Shown: piece by piece, positions 7,693 to 15,061 of the stretch
Layout: each line of letters starts with the position of its first letter
Numbering within the stretch: the stretch's first letter is position 1
Assembly: GCA_023393635.1 (NCBI GenBank)
Contig: JAEWKT010000011.1
Coordinates: forward strand, 1 to 64,000
Source: Pseudomonadota bacterium
Lineage (GTDB): Bacteria > Pseudomonadota > Gammaproteobacteria > Pseudomonadales > Moraxellaceae
DNA length: 64,000 nt
Direction of reading: 5' to 3'
Notes under the pieces: model-generated
The model's input: the letters and a program-made list of their open reading frames with translations, nothing else
What the model was told of the DNA's origin: nothing
Database searches by the model: none
Position numbers and translations under genes: made by a program

Positions 7693-8643
7693 GTGTCACA
7701 CCTAAAAAACACGGATTTTGGTAAAGTTGCGGTATTGCTTGGCGGTCATTCAGCCGAGCGGGAAGTATCTTTAAACAGTGGTCAGGCAGTACTGGATGCC
7801 TTGCTGCAGCAAGGCATTGACGCTGAAGCCTTTGATCCAGCAGTACGTTCCATCACACAACTACAAGATTATGACCGTGCTTTTATTGTGCTGCATGGTC
7901 GCGGCGGCGAAGATGGACAGATTCAGGGTTTACTGGAATGGCTAAATATTCCTTATACAGGCAGCGGCGTACTGGCTTCTGCTTTGGGTATGGATAAAGC
8001 CAGAACCAAGCAACTGTGGCAAGGCTGTGATTTACCTACGGCACCCTACCAACTGTTAAACCAACATACTGATTTTAAAAAAGTCGTTGATACCTTGGGT
8101 CTGCCGCTGATCATCAAACCCGTGCACGAAGGCTCCAGCATTGGCATGAGCAAGGTAGAAACGCTAGAACAATTACAACCTGCATATGCGCAAGCTGCGG
8201 TGCATGATGCCGTGGTGATGGCGGAAAGCTGGATCACTGGGCGTGAATTTACCGTGGTGATTTTAAATGGTGAAGCCTTGCCCGTGATTCGCTTGCAACC
8301 ACCTGAAGATGCGGCTTTTTATGATTATGAAGCCAAGTATCAGCGCAACGATACGACATATGGCATACCGTGCGGCTTAAGCATGCAAGAAGAACAACAA
8401 CTCCAGGCCTTAGCCTTGCGTGCTTTTGAGTCCGTGGGTGCTACGGGTTGGGGGCGCATTGATGCCATGCAGGATGAACAGGGTAATTTTTGGTTACTTG
8501 AGGTGAATACGGTGCCTGGCATGACCGATCATTCTTTGGTACCCATGGCTGCCAAAGCAGTCGGGCATAGTTTTGGCCAGTTATGCCAACTGATTTTACA
8601 GCAAACCTTGCCTGTATCTTCTTTGGCATCACAGCCAGGATAA
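7693..8643 (+). CDS. ddl: D-alanine--D-alanine ligase
   Basis: Ddl (316 residues from this start) makes the D-Ala-D-Ala dipeptide for peptidoglycan. Motifs run in order: VAVLLGGHSAEREVSLNSG, LHGRGGEDGQIQGLLE, the ATP-grasp loop IKPVHEGSSIGMSKV, the substrate loop YDYEAKYQRNDT, and the metal-binding end LEVNTVPGMTDHSLVP. I chose the GTG at 7693, which has GGA at 7682-7684 eight bases before it and gives MSHLKN before the conserved strand, as in close homologues. An upstream TTG at 7672 is less likely. ftsQ follows after 7 bases. Confidence 0.95.
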   Translation: MSHLKNTDFGKVAVLLGGHSAEREVSLNSGQAVLDALLQQGIDAEAFDPAVRSITQLQDYDRAFIVLHGRGGEDGQIQGLLEWLNIPYTGSGVLASALGMDKARTKQLWQGCDLPTAPYQLLNQHTDFKKVVDTLGLPLIIKPVHEGSSIGMSKVETLEQLQPAYAQAAVHDAVVMAESWITGREFTVVILNGEALPVIRLQPPEDAAFYDYEAKYQRNDTTYGIPCGLSMQEEQQLQALALRAFESVGATGWGRIDAMQDEQGNFWLLEVNTVPGMTDHSLVPMAAKAVGHSFGQLCQLILQQTLPVSSLASQPG

Positions 8644-8650
8644 TTTTATT

Positions 8651-9508
8651 ATGGCGGAGCTTCCTATTTCCATGCGTCGTAAAGCAGCGCCTGTCGGTGT
8701 GGCAAAACCCACCGACAAGTGGGAGCGTGCGTCTTGGTGGGGAAGCTGGGTGCTGGTTATTCTGGCAATTGCCCTGTGTGCGGTAGGCGCGTGGGCAGTA
8801 CTTGATACTATCAAGCATGCGCCAGCCGCCAAAGTTGAAGTGGTGGGAGATTTAACCCCATTGCAACAACAGCTCCTGACTGACCAATTGCAGCCATTGG
8901 TAAAAGAAGGGTTTTTTACCACGGATCTTGAAGTGCTGCGTGATCAGGCATTGACCCTGCCGTGGGTGGATCGGGTGGTGGTCACACGGCACTGGCCAAG
9001 TGGCATGGTGGTTCGTGCCACACCGCGCCATCCCATTGCACGCTGGGGCAGTGGCCGCTTGCTGAGTGATAGTGGGCATATTTTTGTGGAAGCCACCTAT
9101 GTGGATCGACGTGATTTACCACTGTTGCATGGGCCTGCCATGTATTCTGTGCAGCTAATGCAACAATATCGCCAGATTAATCAATGGTTTGCACCTTTAG
9201 GCATGCAATTGCGCGAGCTGCATTTAACCGAGCGCATGACCTGGTTTATGCAGTTTAATACAGGCATGCGTGTTATTGTGGATCAGGATCAAACCCTGAC
9301 CAAGTTACAGCGCTTAAGCCAGCTGGGTTTTACTGATTTAAAACCTGTCTGGCTAAATGTGGTGGCGGCTGATTTACGCTACCGCAATGGCATTGCCCTG
9401 CAATGGAAAAATGCCCAGCTGCCAAAAATTGTCGCCAACCAGTTTGTCGTAGAGCCTCCACCGCCAGCGGTTTCTGGCACTGCTGTTACCCAACCTGTCA
9501 TCAATTAA
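8651..9508 (+). CDS. ftsQ: Cell division protein FtsQ
   Basis: FtsQ (285 residues) is a bitopic divisome scaffold that links early and late division proteins through FtsB/FtsL. A short cytoplasmic tail precedes one membrane helix (about residues 32-52, VLVILAIALCAVGAWAVLD). The periplasmic POTRA domain starts at VEVVGDLTPLQQQL, followed by the FtsQ beta domain with LPWVDRVVVTRHWPSGMVV and HPIARWGSGRLLSDSG. Length fits. It sits between ddl and ftsA, the conserved order. The C-terminus is proline/alanine rich. Confidence 0.93.
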   Translation: MAELPISMRRKAAPVGVAKPTDKWERASWWGSWVLVILAIALCAVGAWAVLDTIKHAPAAKVEVVGDLTPLQQQLLTDQLQPLVKEGFFTTDLEVLRDQALTLPWVDRVVVTRHWPSGMVVRATPRHPIARWGSGRLLSDSGHIFVEATYVDRRDLPLLHGPAMYSVQLMQQYRQINQWFAPLGMQLRELHLTERMTWFMQFNTGMRVIVDQDQTLTKLQRLSQLGFTDLKPVWLNVVAADLRYRNGIALQWKNAQLPKIVANQFVVEPPPPAVSGTAVTQPVIN

Positions 9509-9544
9509 TGAGCATGGGATTGATGATCACTGAACAAATGAACA

Positions 9545-10825
9545 ATGGTAAATGTCATGAATGATACGGTTCCATCCGTTGTTGCAATTGATATTGGAAC
9601 ACAAAAAGTATCGGTGCTAATTGGCCGAATTCATGCGCCTGATAAAATCGAAGTCATTGGGATGGCGCATGCGCCCAACCGTGGCATGAGTAAAGGTATT
9701 ATCCGTAATTTGGATAAAGTGGTTGCAGCCATTAAAGATGCGGTTGCACAAGCAGAGGATATGGCCGACTGTCGTATCCATAGTGCGTGGATTGCCATTC
9801 CAAGTGCCGAGCTTAAAAGCTTTAATGCTTCGGGTCGTACCCCTGTGATGAATCAAACCATCAGCACGACAGAAATTGTTCGCACGCTAGAGATGGCCAA
9901 GAGCAGTCATTTAATGCCTGACCATTATTTAACCAATGCGGTACCTTTGGGCGTGGCCATTGATGATCAAAATGAATGGGTTGAGCATCCTATCCATATG
10001 TCAGGTAATTTTATTACTGGGCATTATCATTTAATGATGCTGCCTATCAATACCATGCAAAATCTTGATAAAGCATTAAAAACAGCAGGTATTGGCGTTG
10101 AGCGTATGATTATCTCAACACTTGCGACCAGTGAAGCCGTGTTATTGAAAGAAGAAAAAGAATACGGTATTTGCATGGTAGATATTGGTGCAGGAACCAC
10201 CAACCTGGCGGTTTATCTGGAAAACAGATTAATTTTAAGTCATACCCTGCAAATTGGTGGCGAACATGTCACGCGTGATATTGCATCAGTGCTGCAAACG
10301 TCTACCGAGCAGGCTGAGAGCCTAAAAATACGCTATGGCTGTGTTGATTTAAGTGCTATCAAACCAGACCACATGATTCAGATTCCAGGCATTGGCACCG
10401 CACCTGGCATGGTGAAAAGCCGTATTGAGCTGGCTGAAATTATTATTGCCCGCTATGAAGAAATTTTTGAAGCCGTGCGTCAGCAGCTCGAGCAAAGTGG
10501 TGCTATTCATGCGCTGTTGCATGGTGTGGTATTAACTGGTGAGGCGTGTCAGATTGAAGGCACGGTTTCGCTGGCACGCCGCATGCTTGGGGTATCGGCT
10601 CATTTGGGTAATCCACCGTTGTGTGTCGATATCGTTGAAGAAAAGCGACCTTTACTGCGCCGCTCTATTTATGCAACCGCAAGTGGCTTACTCATGTATA
10701 GCCAAAATGAGCAACAGCGTGATGGCGAAGTAGATACAGCGAGCCAGGCTGCACCACACTGGTTTCAGCATTATATGGTACAGCCAGTGCAAAAAGTGTT
10801 AGAAAAATTGCGTCAACTGGTTTAG
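9545..10825 (+). CDS. ftsA: Cell division protein FtsA
   Basis: FtsA (up to 426 residues) is the actin-like protein that tethers FtsZ filaments to the membrane and recruits the divisome. The phosphate-binding loop VVAIDIGTQKVSVLIG is N-terminal, the SHS2/1C subdomain follows, and MVDIGAGTTNLAVYLE is the second phosphate loop. The C-terminal helix, with KVLEKLRQLV, should be the amphipathic membrane anchor. The first ATG is used; a second in-frame ATG at 9557 (MNDTVPS) matches relatives equally well, and neither has a clear ribosome site. Confidence 0.95.
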   Translation: MVNVMNDTVPSVVAIDIGTQKVSVLIGRIHAPDKIEVIGMAHAPNRGMSKGIIRNLDKVVAAIKDAVAQAEDMADCRIHSAWIAIPSAELKSFNASGRTPVMNQTISTTEIVRTLEMAKSSHLMPDHYLTNAVPLGVAIDDQNEWVEHPIHMSGNFITGHYHLMMLPINTMQNLDKALKTAGIGVERMIISTLATSEAVLLKEEKEYGICMVDIGAGTTNLAVYLENRLILSHTLQIGGEHVTRDIASVLQTSTEQAESLKIRYGCVDLSAIKPDHMIQIPGIGTAPGMVKSRIELAEIIIARYEEIFEAVRQQLEQSGAIHALLHGVVLTGEACQIEGTVSLARRMLGVSAHLGNPPLCVDIVEEKRPLLRRSIYATASGLLMYSQNEQQRDGEVDTASQAAPHWFQHYMVQPVQKVLEKLRQLV

Positions 10826-10891
10826 GCGGCTTGCTAACAGATATCGCGTTTAAGTTATGCTGTGACTTTGTTGTTGAATATCCGTTTTTAC

Positions 10892-10920
10892 TTGACAGTG
10901 GGCATGGGGAAACGCATGCT
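10892..10920 (+). promoter_or_regulatory. Possible ftsZ promoter
   Basis: A perfect -35 TTGACA (10892-10897) is followed 17 bases later by CATGCT (10915-10920), a poor -10, in the 196-base gap before ftsZ. A local ftsZ promoter is common in gamma-proteobacteria, but the -10 match is weak. Confidence 0.35.
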
Positions 10921-11021
10921 AATTTATTTACTAAGCTTTTTTTTACTTAACGCTTTTCATTTAACTCAGGCAGTGCTAAGGGCATAAAACTGCCATACAA
11001 ATTTTTGGAGACCAAAAGGTC

Positions 11022-12233
11022 ATGTCCTCATTTACGCTAATTGAAGATGAAGTAATCGACAACAATGGGCAGGCCCGATTTACCGTTTTTGGTGTGGGTG
11101 GCGGTGGCGGCAACGCAGTTCAACACATGGTGGAATCAGAGATTAATGGGGTTAAGTTTGTTTGTGCCAATACCGACAAGCAAGCCTTGGATCGCATGAA
11201 AGCCCCTTTTAATGTACAGCTTGGCCAGCAAAGCACCCGTGGCCTGGGGGCAGGTGCTAACCCAGAAGTAGGTCGTACCTCAGCCGAGGAAGCCAAAGAA
11301 CAAATCCGCGCACAGCTTGAAGGCACTGATATGGTGTTTGTGACTGCGGGTATGGGCGGTGGCACAGGCACGGGTGCTGCACCAGTGGTGGCTGAAGTTG
11401 CCAAAGAAATGGGCATTTTAACCGTTGGTGTTGTGACCACGCCATTTGGCTTTGAAGGCCGTAAGCGTCAAAAATCAGCCGAAAAAGGCATTGATGAGCT
11501 AGAAAAACACGTCGACTCACTCATTATTATTCCAAACGAAAAATTATTAACCGTGTATGGCGATCTAACCATGAAAGAAGCCTTTAAGCGGGCTGATGAC
11601 GTATTGCTCAATGCGGTACGCAGTATTTTTGATCTGGTAGTTAATCACGGGCATATCAACCTCGACTTTGCCGATTTGAAAACTGCCATGAGTACCCGTG
11701 GTTATGCCATGATGGGTATTGGTATGGGTCGTGGTGAAGATCGTGCGCGTCAGGCCGCTGAACAAGCTATTCGTAGTCCATTACTGGATCAGGTGCGACT
11801 AGAAAATGCCAAAGGCGTGTTAATTAACATTACCAGTGCGGATGACGTCAAGCCACGTGAAATTCAGGTGATCTCCGATGTGGTTGGCCAAATTGCTGAT
11901 CTTGACGAAGGTGATATTTTCTACGGTACCGTATTTGACCCTGATGCCCGTGATGAGCTACGCGTAACAGTCATTGCCACAGGCTTAACCCGTGATCCCA
12001 TTGATTTTTCTGTTCCTGTAGCACGTCAGCAACCCGCTGCCGCTGTGGCACCACAAAATACGCCTGCTACCGTAGCGCAAGATGATGATGATGCGCCAGC
12101 GATTAGTCGTCGTGCTGCTGTTGCGCCAGCGGTTGCCGCATCAGCCCCTGTAGCTAACTCGTCACCTGCTCCAGCTGCTCGCCCAGCCCCAATGAGTATT
12201 CAGGACTACTTAAAAAACCAGCAAAAGAAATAA
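11022..12233 (+). CDS. ftsZ: Cell division GTPase FtsZ
   Basis: FtsZ (403 residues) is the tubulin homologue that forms the Z ring at midcell. GVGGGGGNAVQHM is the first nucleotide loop, the tubulin signature GGGTGTGAAPVVAEVAKE is at about residues 109-126, and NVDFADLK-like NLDFADLKTAMS carries the T7 loop catalytic Asp. After residue 320 comes an Ala/Pro-rich linker, ending in the conserved C-terminal peptide SIQDYLKNQQKK, which binds FtsA and ZipA. It is followed by a strong terminator. Confidence 0.98.
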   Translation: MSSFTLIEDEVIDNNGQARFTVFGVGGGGGNAVQHMVESEINGVKFVCANTDKQALDRMKAPFNVQLGQQSTRGLGAGANPEVGRTSAEEAKEQIRAQLEGTDMVFVTAGMGGGTGTGAAPVVAEVAKEMGILTVGVVTTPFGFEGRKRQKSAEKGIDELEKHVDSLIIIPNEKLLTVYGDLTMKEAFKRADDVLLNAVRSIFDLVVNHGHINLDFADLKTAMSTRGYAMMGIGMGRGEDRARQAAEQAIRSPLLDQVRLENAKGVLINITSADDVKPREIQVISDVVGQIADLDEGDIFYGTVFDPDARDELRVTVIATGLTRDPIDFSVPVARQQPAAAVAPQNTPATVAQDDDDAPAISRRAAVAPAVAASAPVANSSPAPAARPAPMSIQDYLKNQQKK

Positions 12234-12258
12234 ACGCTATTTTTGCTGTTATATTTTA

Positions 12259-12293
12259 AGGCTTGTACATCAGAAGATGTGCAGGCCTGTTTT
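12259..12293 (+). terminator. Rho-independent terminator after ftsZ
   Basis: AGGCTTGTACATC (12259-12271) pairs with GATGTGCAGGCCT (12276-12288) as a 13-bp stem with two G-T pairs and loop AGAA, followed by GTTTT. It ends the ftsZ transcript and shows that lpxC cannot start at the upstream in-frame ATG at 12263, which lies in the stem. Confidence 0.8.
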
Positions 12294-12346
12294 ACATGGA
12301 TGCGAATAATGCTAATGTAAGCAAATCTATTCACAGAAATACTTCC

Positions 12347-13249
12347 ATGCTCAAACAGCGTACTATTAAAAAAATTATTAAGGCAAGCGGCATCGGTTTG
12401 CACAGCGGCAATAATGTCCTGATTAATTTTTTACCGCATCATATTGATGGCGGTATTGTGTTTCGGCGTATTGATCTGAATCCGCCCGTTGATATTCCTG
12501 CCAATGCTTCCTTAGTGCAAGAGACCGTAATGTCTTCTAATCTGGTGCAGGGTAATACGCGTATTAGCACTGTAGAGCATTTAATGAGTGCCTTGGCAGG
12601 CATGGGCATTGATAACATCATTATTGAAGTATCCGCACCTGAAATCCCCATTATGGATGGTAGTGCAGGCCCATTTATTTATTTGCTGCAACAGGCAGGA
12701 TTACAAGAACAAGCCGCGGCTAAAAAATATATCCGTATTAAGCAACCTGTTGAGGTGTGCGTGGATGATAAACGTGCTGCATTTTTGCCCCATCATGGTT
12801 TTCAGGTACATTTTACCATCGATTTTGACCACCCTGCATTTAAGGATGAATATAGAACCGCCGAGGTTGATTTTTCCACCACCTCATTTATTGAAGAAAT
12901 TAGTCTGGCACGTACGTTTGGTTTTATGCACGAGCTAGAGTATTTGCACGCGCACAATCTGGCCTTGGGCGCCAGCCTGGAAAATGCCATTGGCGTGGAT
13001 GAACAGGGCGTGGTCAATGCTGAAGGGTTACGCTTTGTTGATGAGTTTGTCAGACACAAAATGCTGGATGCCATTGGGGATTTATATTTGATCGGCCATA
13101 GCATCATTGGTCGTTTTGAAGGCTATAAATCAGGTCACGCACTCAATAATCAGCTCTTACGCAAAATTTTAGCCACACCAAATTGTTATGAAATTGTGAC
13201 ATTTGATGACGATGTAAACTGCCCAATTTCTTATGTAAAAGCCAGTTAA
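12347..13249 (+). CDS. lpxC: UDP-3-O-acyl-N-acetylglucosamine deacetylase
   Basis: LpxC (300 residues) is the zinc deacetylase that commits the cell to lipid A synthesis. It starts MLKQRTIKKIIKASGIGLHSG. The zinc ligands are the His in STVEHLMSALAGMGID and the pair in VRHKMLDAIGDLYLIGH (His-x3-Asp). The IMDGSAGPFIYLL segment and the catalytic GHALNNQLL are present. Start at 12347 gives the normal family length; longer in-frame starts run into the ftsZ terminator. It is transcribed separately from ftsZ, probably from a promoter between 12291 and 12346. Confidence 0.97.
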   Translation: MLKQRTIKKIIKASGIGLHSGNNVLINFLPHHIDGGIVFRRIDLNPPVDIPANASLVQETVMSSNLVQGNTRISTVEHLMSALAGMGIDNIIIEVSAPEIPIMDGSAGPFIYLLQQAGLQEQAAAKKYIRIKQPVEVCVDDKRAAFLPHHGFQVHFTIDFDHPAFKDEYRTAEVDFSTTSFIEEISLARTFGFMHELEYLHAHNLALGASLENAIGVDEQGVVNAEGLRFVDEFVRHKMLDAIGDLYLIGHSIIGRFEGYKSGHALNNQLLRKILATPNCYEIVTFDDDVNCPISYVKAS

Positions 13250-13350
13250 CTTGCTTATATCACTAAGGTTATATTGTAACAATGTGACCTTAAGTGTAGT
13301 TTTATGTTGCTCAAAAACTGGCCAGAATCCTCTTTTAGTTCAATTTTCGA

Positions 13351-13788
13351 TCATTTTTTACTTGCCAAACGTTGTAGAGCTTGGCTAAGCTCGCGGTCAT
13401 GAATGAGGGTGGCGGCTTCTAAAATGGCTTGTCGGGTGGGTTCATTAAGTGGTGGTAAAGGTAAATGTGACACGGGTTTAGGTGTTGGTTTAGCTTCTAC
13501 AATCACTTTAATTGATCGCAAACTGTTAAATTCGACAATACCTCGAAGCTGCTTAATGTAATGTGTTTGTAAATATCGTAATTGACTCATTGCTGCATGA
13601 TTATCAGTAGCAATGCATAAAATACCTTCTTGGAAGGAAACAACTTGCCAGGTTTGGTTAAACGGTAAGATGGGTTGTGTCAGTTGCGTAAGTTTTTCCA
13701 GATAAAGCATTTGGCTTTGGAGAAACTGCAAACCACCCGTGGTTGATTCTCCTGATGGATCAAAAAAAGTCTGAACTGGACGCTTCAT
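13351..13788 (-). CDS. dciA: DciA-like protein (DUF721)
   Basis: This 145-residue protein belongs to the DUF721 family, whose members (DciA) load the replicative helicase DnaB in bacteria that lack DnaC/DnaI. The N-terminal KH-like region includes LQFLQSQMLYLEKLTQLTQPILP and VVSFQEGILCIATDNHAAMSQLRYLQ, typical of Moraxellaceae DciA. The C-terminal tail is proline-rich then helical. It converges on lpxC and is divergent from the M23 peptidase gene, an arrangement found next to secA/lpxC in related genomes. Helicase loading is inferred from the family. Confidence 0.8.
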   Translation of the reverse strand: MKRPVQTFFDPSGESTTGGLQFLQSQMLYLEKLTQLTQPILPFNQTWQVVSFQEGILCIATDNHAAMSQLRYLQTHYIKQLRGIVEFNSLRSIKVIVEAKPTPKPVSHLPLPPLNEPTRQAILEAATLIHDRELSQALQRLASKK

Positions 13789-13886
13789 GGCATTGTCTTT
13801 GTGTTTAAAAACTTGTTCATATTAGAACGAGTTTTTAAATGGTCAGCAAGGACAAATTGCTATAAGGAATCAACCGCAGGAAAGGA

Positions 13887-14735
13887 ATGAGATTATTTAT
13901 GCATAAGCGCCGTATCTTTTTAGCCTTATCTTTTACCGCCTGGATTGCGTCATCATCTTTTGCAGATCCACAAACATTAATTTCTGCATCAACTGCGTCT
14001 ACTGAAACTTCTTTAGATCAATATGTCAGCCAGATGTGGACCACTCAGGAACAATTGGTGGATTCACTTGCTTTACAGGGCTTAATTGTTGCTGACGATC
14101 AGCACAGCCATTACCACGACCATGGCGATGGAGTTGGTGGTGAGTTCGGTGGCGAGATGAGTATTTTGTCACAAGACCAAAATGATGGTATTCAGCAACA
14201 AATTGATCAAATTTCGCGTCAAGCCCAGGCTCGTCAGGAAAATCTGGATCGTTTGTCTGAATCTTTATCGGTTACTCGCTCATACCGTAGTGGTGTGGAC
14301 GCACCTGTAAATTCGGTAAACATCAGTAATTCATTGCTGGCCATTGAGCCGATTGCCAATGCACGAGTGTCATCTACATTTGGCTATCGTCATTTGTTTG
14401 GCAAAACGGCGTATCACTCTGGGATTGATCTGGCTGCACCGACAGGCACGCCAATTTATGCTACAGGTGATGGTGTGGTGACGCATGCAGGTTGGGGCCG
14501 TGGTTATGGCAACTATGTAGAAATTGATCATGGCAATGGTTATGTGACCCGCTATGGCCACGCATCACGTTTATTTGTATCAACAGGTGAGCAAGTAAAA
14601 GCCAATCAGAATATTGCTGCTGTGGGCTGTACAGGCCGTTGCACAGGGCCGCATTTGCATTATGAAGTATTACGTCATGGCCAGCGTGAAAATCCTGCCA
14701 CTTATCTTGCTTTAGCACCAAAACGCGATTTTTAA
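13887..14735 (+). CDS. M23 family metallopeptidase
   Basis: This 282-residue exported protein has a signal peptide (about residues 1-26, ending SSSFADP) and a C-terminal LytM/M23 domain. The zinc site is complete: HSGIDLAAPTGTPIYA (first His and Asp, about 177-181) and GPHLHYEV (last motif, about 253-260), so it should cut peptidoglycan cross-links or peptides. Before the domain lies a helical region (about 95-130) and an unusual His/Asp patch, DDQHSHYHDHGDG, near residue 70. The ATG at 13887 has AGGA five bases before it. It is divergent from dciA. Confidence 0.88.
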   Translation: MRLFMHKRRIFLALSFTAWIASSSFADPQTLISASTASTETSLDQYVSQMWTTQEQLVDSLALQGLIVADDQHSHYHDHGDGVGGEFGGEMSILSQDQNDGIQQQIDQISRQAQARQENLDRLSESLSVTRSYRSGVDAPVNSVNISNSLLAIEPIANARVSSTFGYRHLFGKTAYHSGIDLAAPTGTPIYATGDGVVTHAGWGRGYGNYVEIDHGNGYVTRYGHASRLFVSTGEQVKANQNIAAVGCTGRCTGPHLHYEVLRHGQRENPATYLALAPKRDF

Positions 14736-14815
14736 TATATTAGCCTTAATGTTTCATCCGATGCGTTAAGGCAGTCAGTTGTTTTAAAAAGATTATAACC
14801 CTCATCATTTTATTG

Positions 14816-14840
14816 CCCGACTTAGATCGGGTATTTTTTT
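14816..14840 (+). terminator. Rho-independent terminator after the M23 gene
   Basis: CCCGA (14816-14820) and TCGGG (14827-14831) form the stem around a six-base loop, followed by seven T residues (14834-14840). Confidence 0.75.
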
Positions 14841-14892
14841 GCCTGAACCATAGGGCGTGTTGACCTTTCCTCAGTGATTGCATTTCATCAGC

Positions 14893-14913
14893 TGTTGATT
14901 GTTGATTGTTGAT
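14893..14913. repeat. Three tandem TGTTGAT heptamers
   Basis: TGTTGAT is repeated three times without a gap in the aceE upstream region. It may be a slippage tract; no function is evident. Confidence 0.6.
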
Positions 14914-15061
14914 TATTTATTGAATGCTTTAGCACTGATTTTACATGAAAAACACTGGCCTACATTACGTTGCAATTCTGTGGTTTATTGCCAATTGAAT
15001 ATCGCTATGCTTGCCTTATAAGATAAATGCACGCAGACATAAAAAAATGGAGCAGAGCAGC

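Larger units (their letters stand above)
14736..15061 (+). other. Noncoding gap between the M23 gene and aceE
   Basis: The gap holds a terminator (14816-14840), a short tandem repeat (14893-14913) and presumably the aceE promoter. In-frame TTG and ATG codons at 15011 and 15047 extend aceE but have no ribosome site. I see no other gene. Confidence 0.5.

Noticed and set aside
12263..12346. Upstream in-frame start for lpxC
   Set aside because: It lies inside the ftsZ terminator hairpin and adds 28 atypical residues; ATG 12347 gives normal LpxC length.
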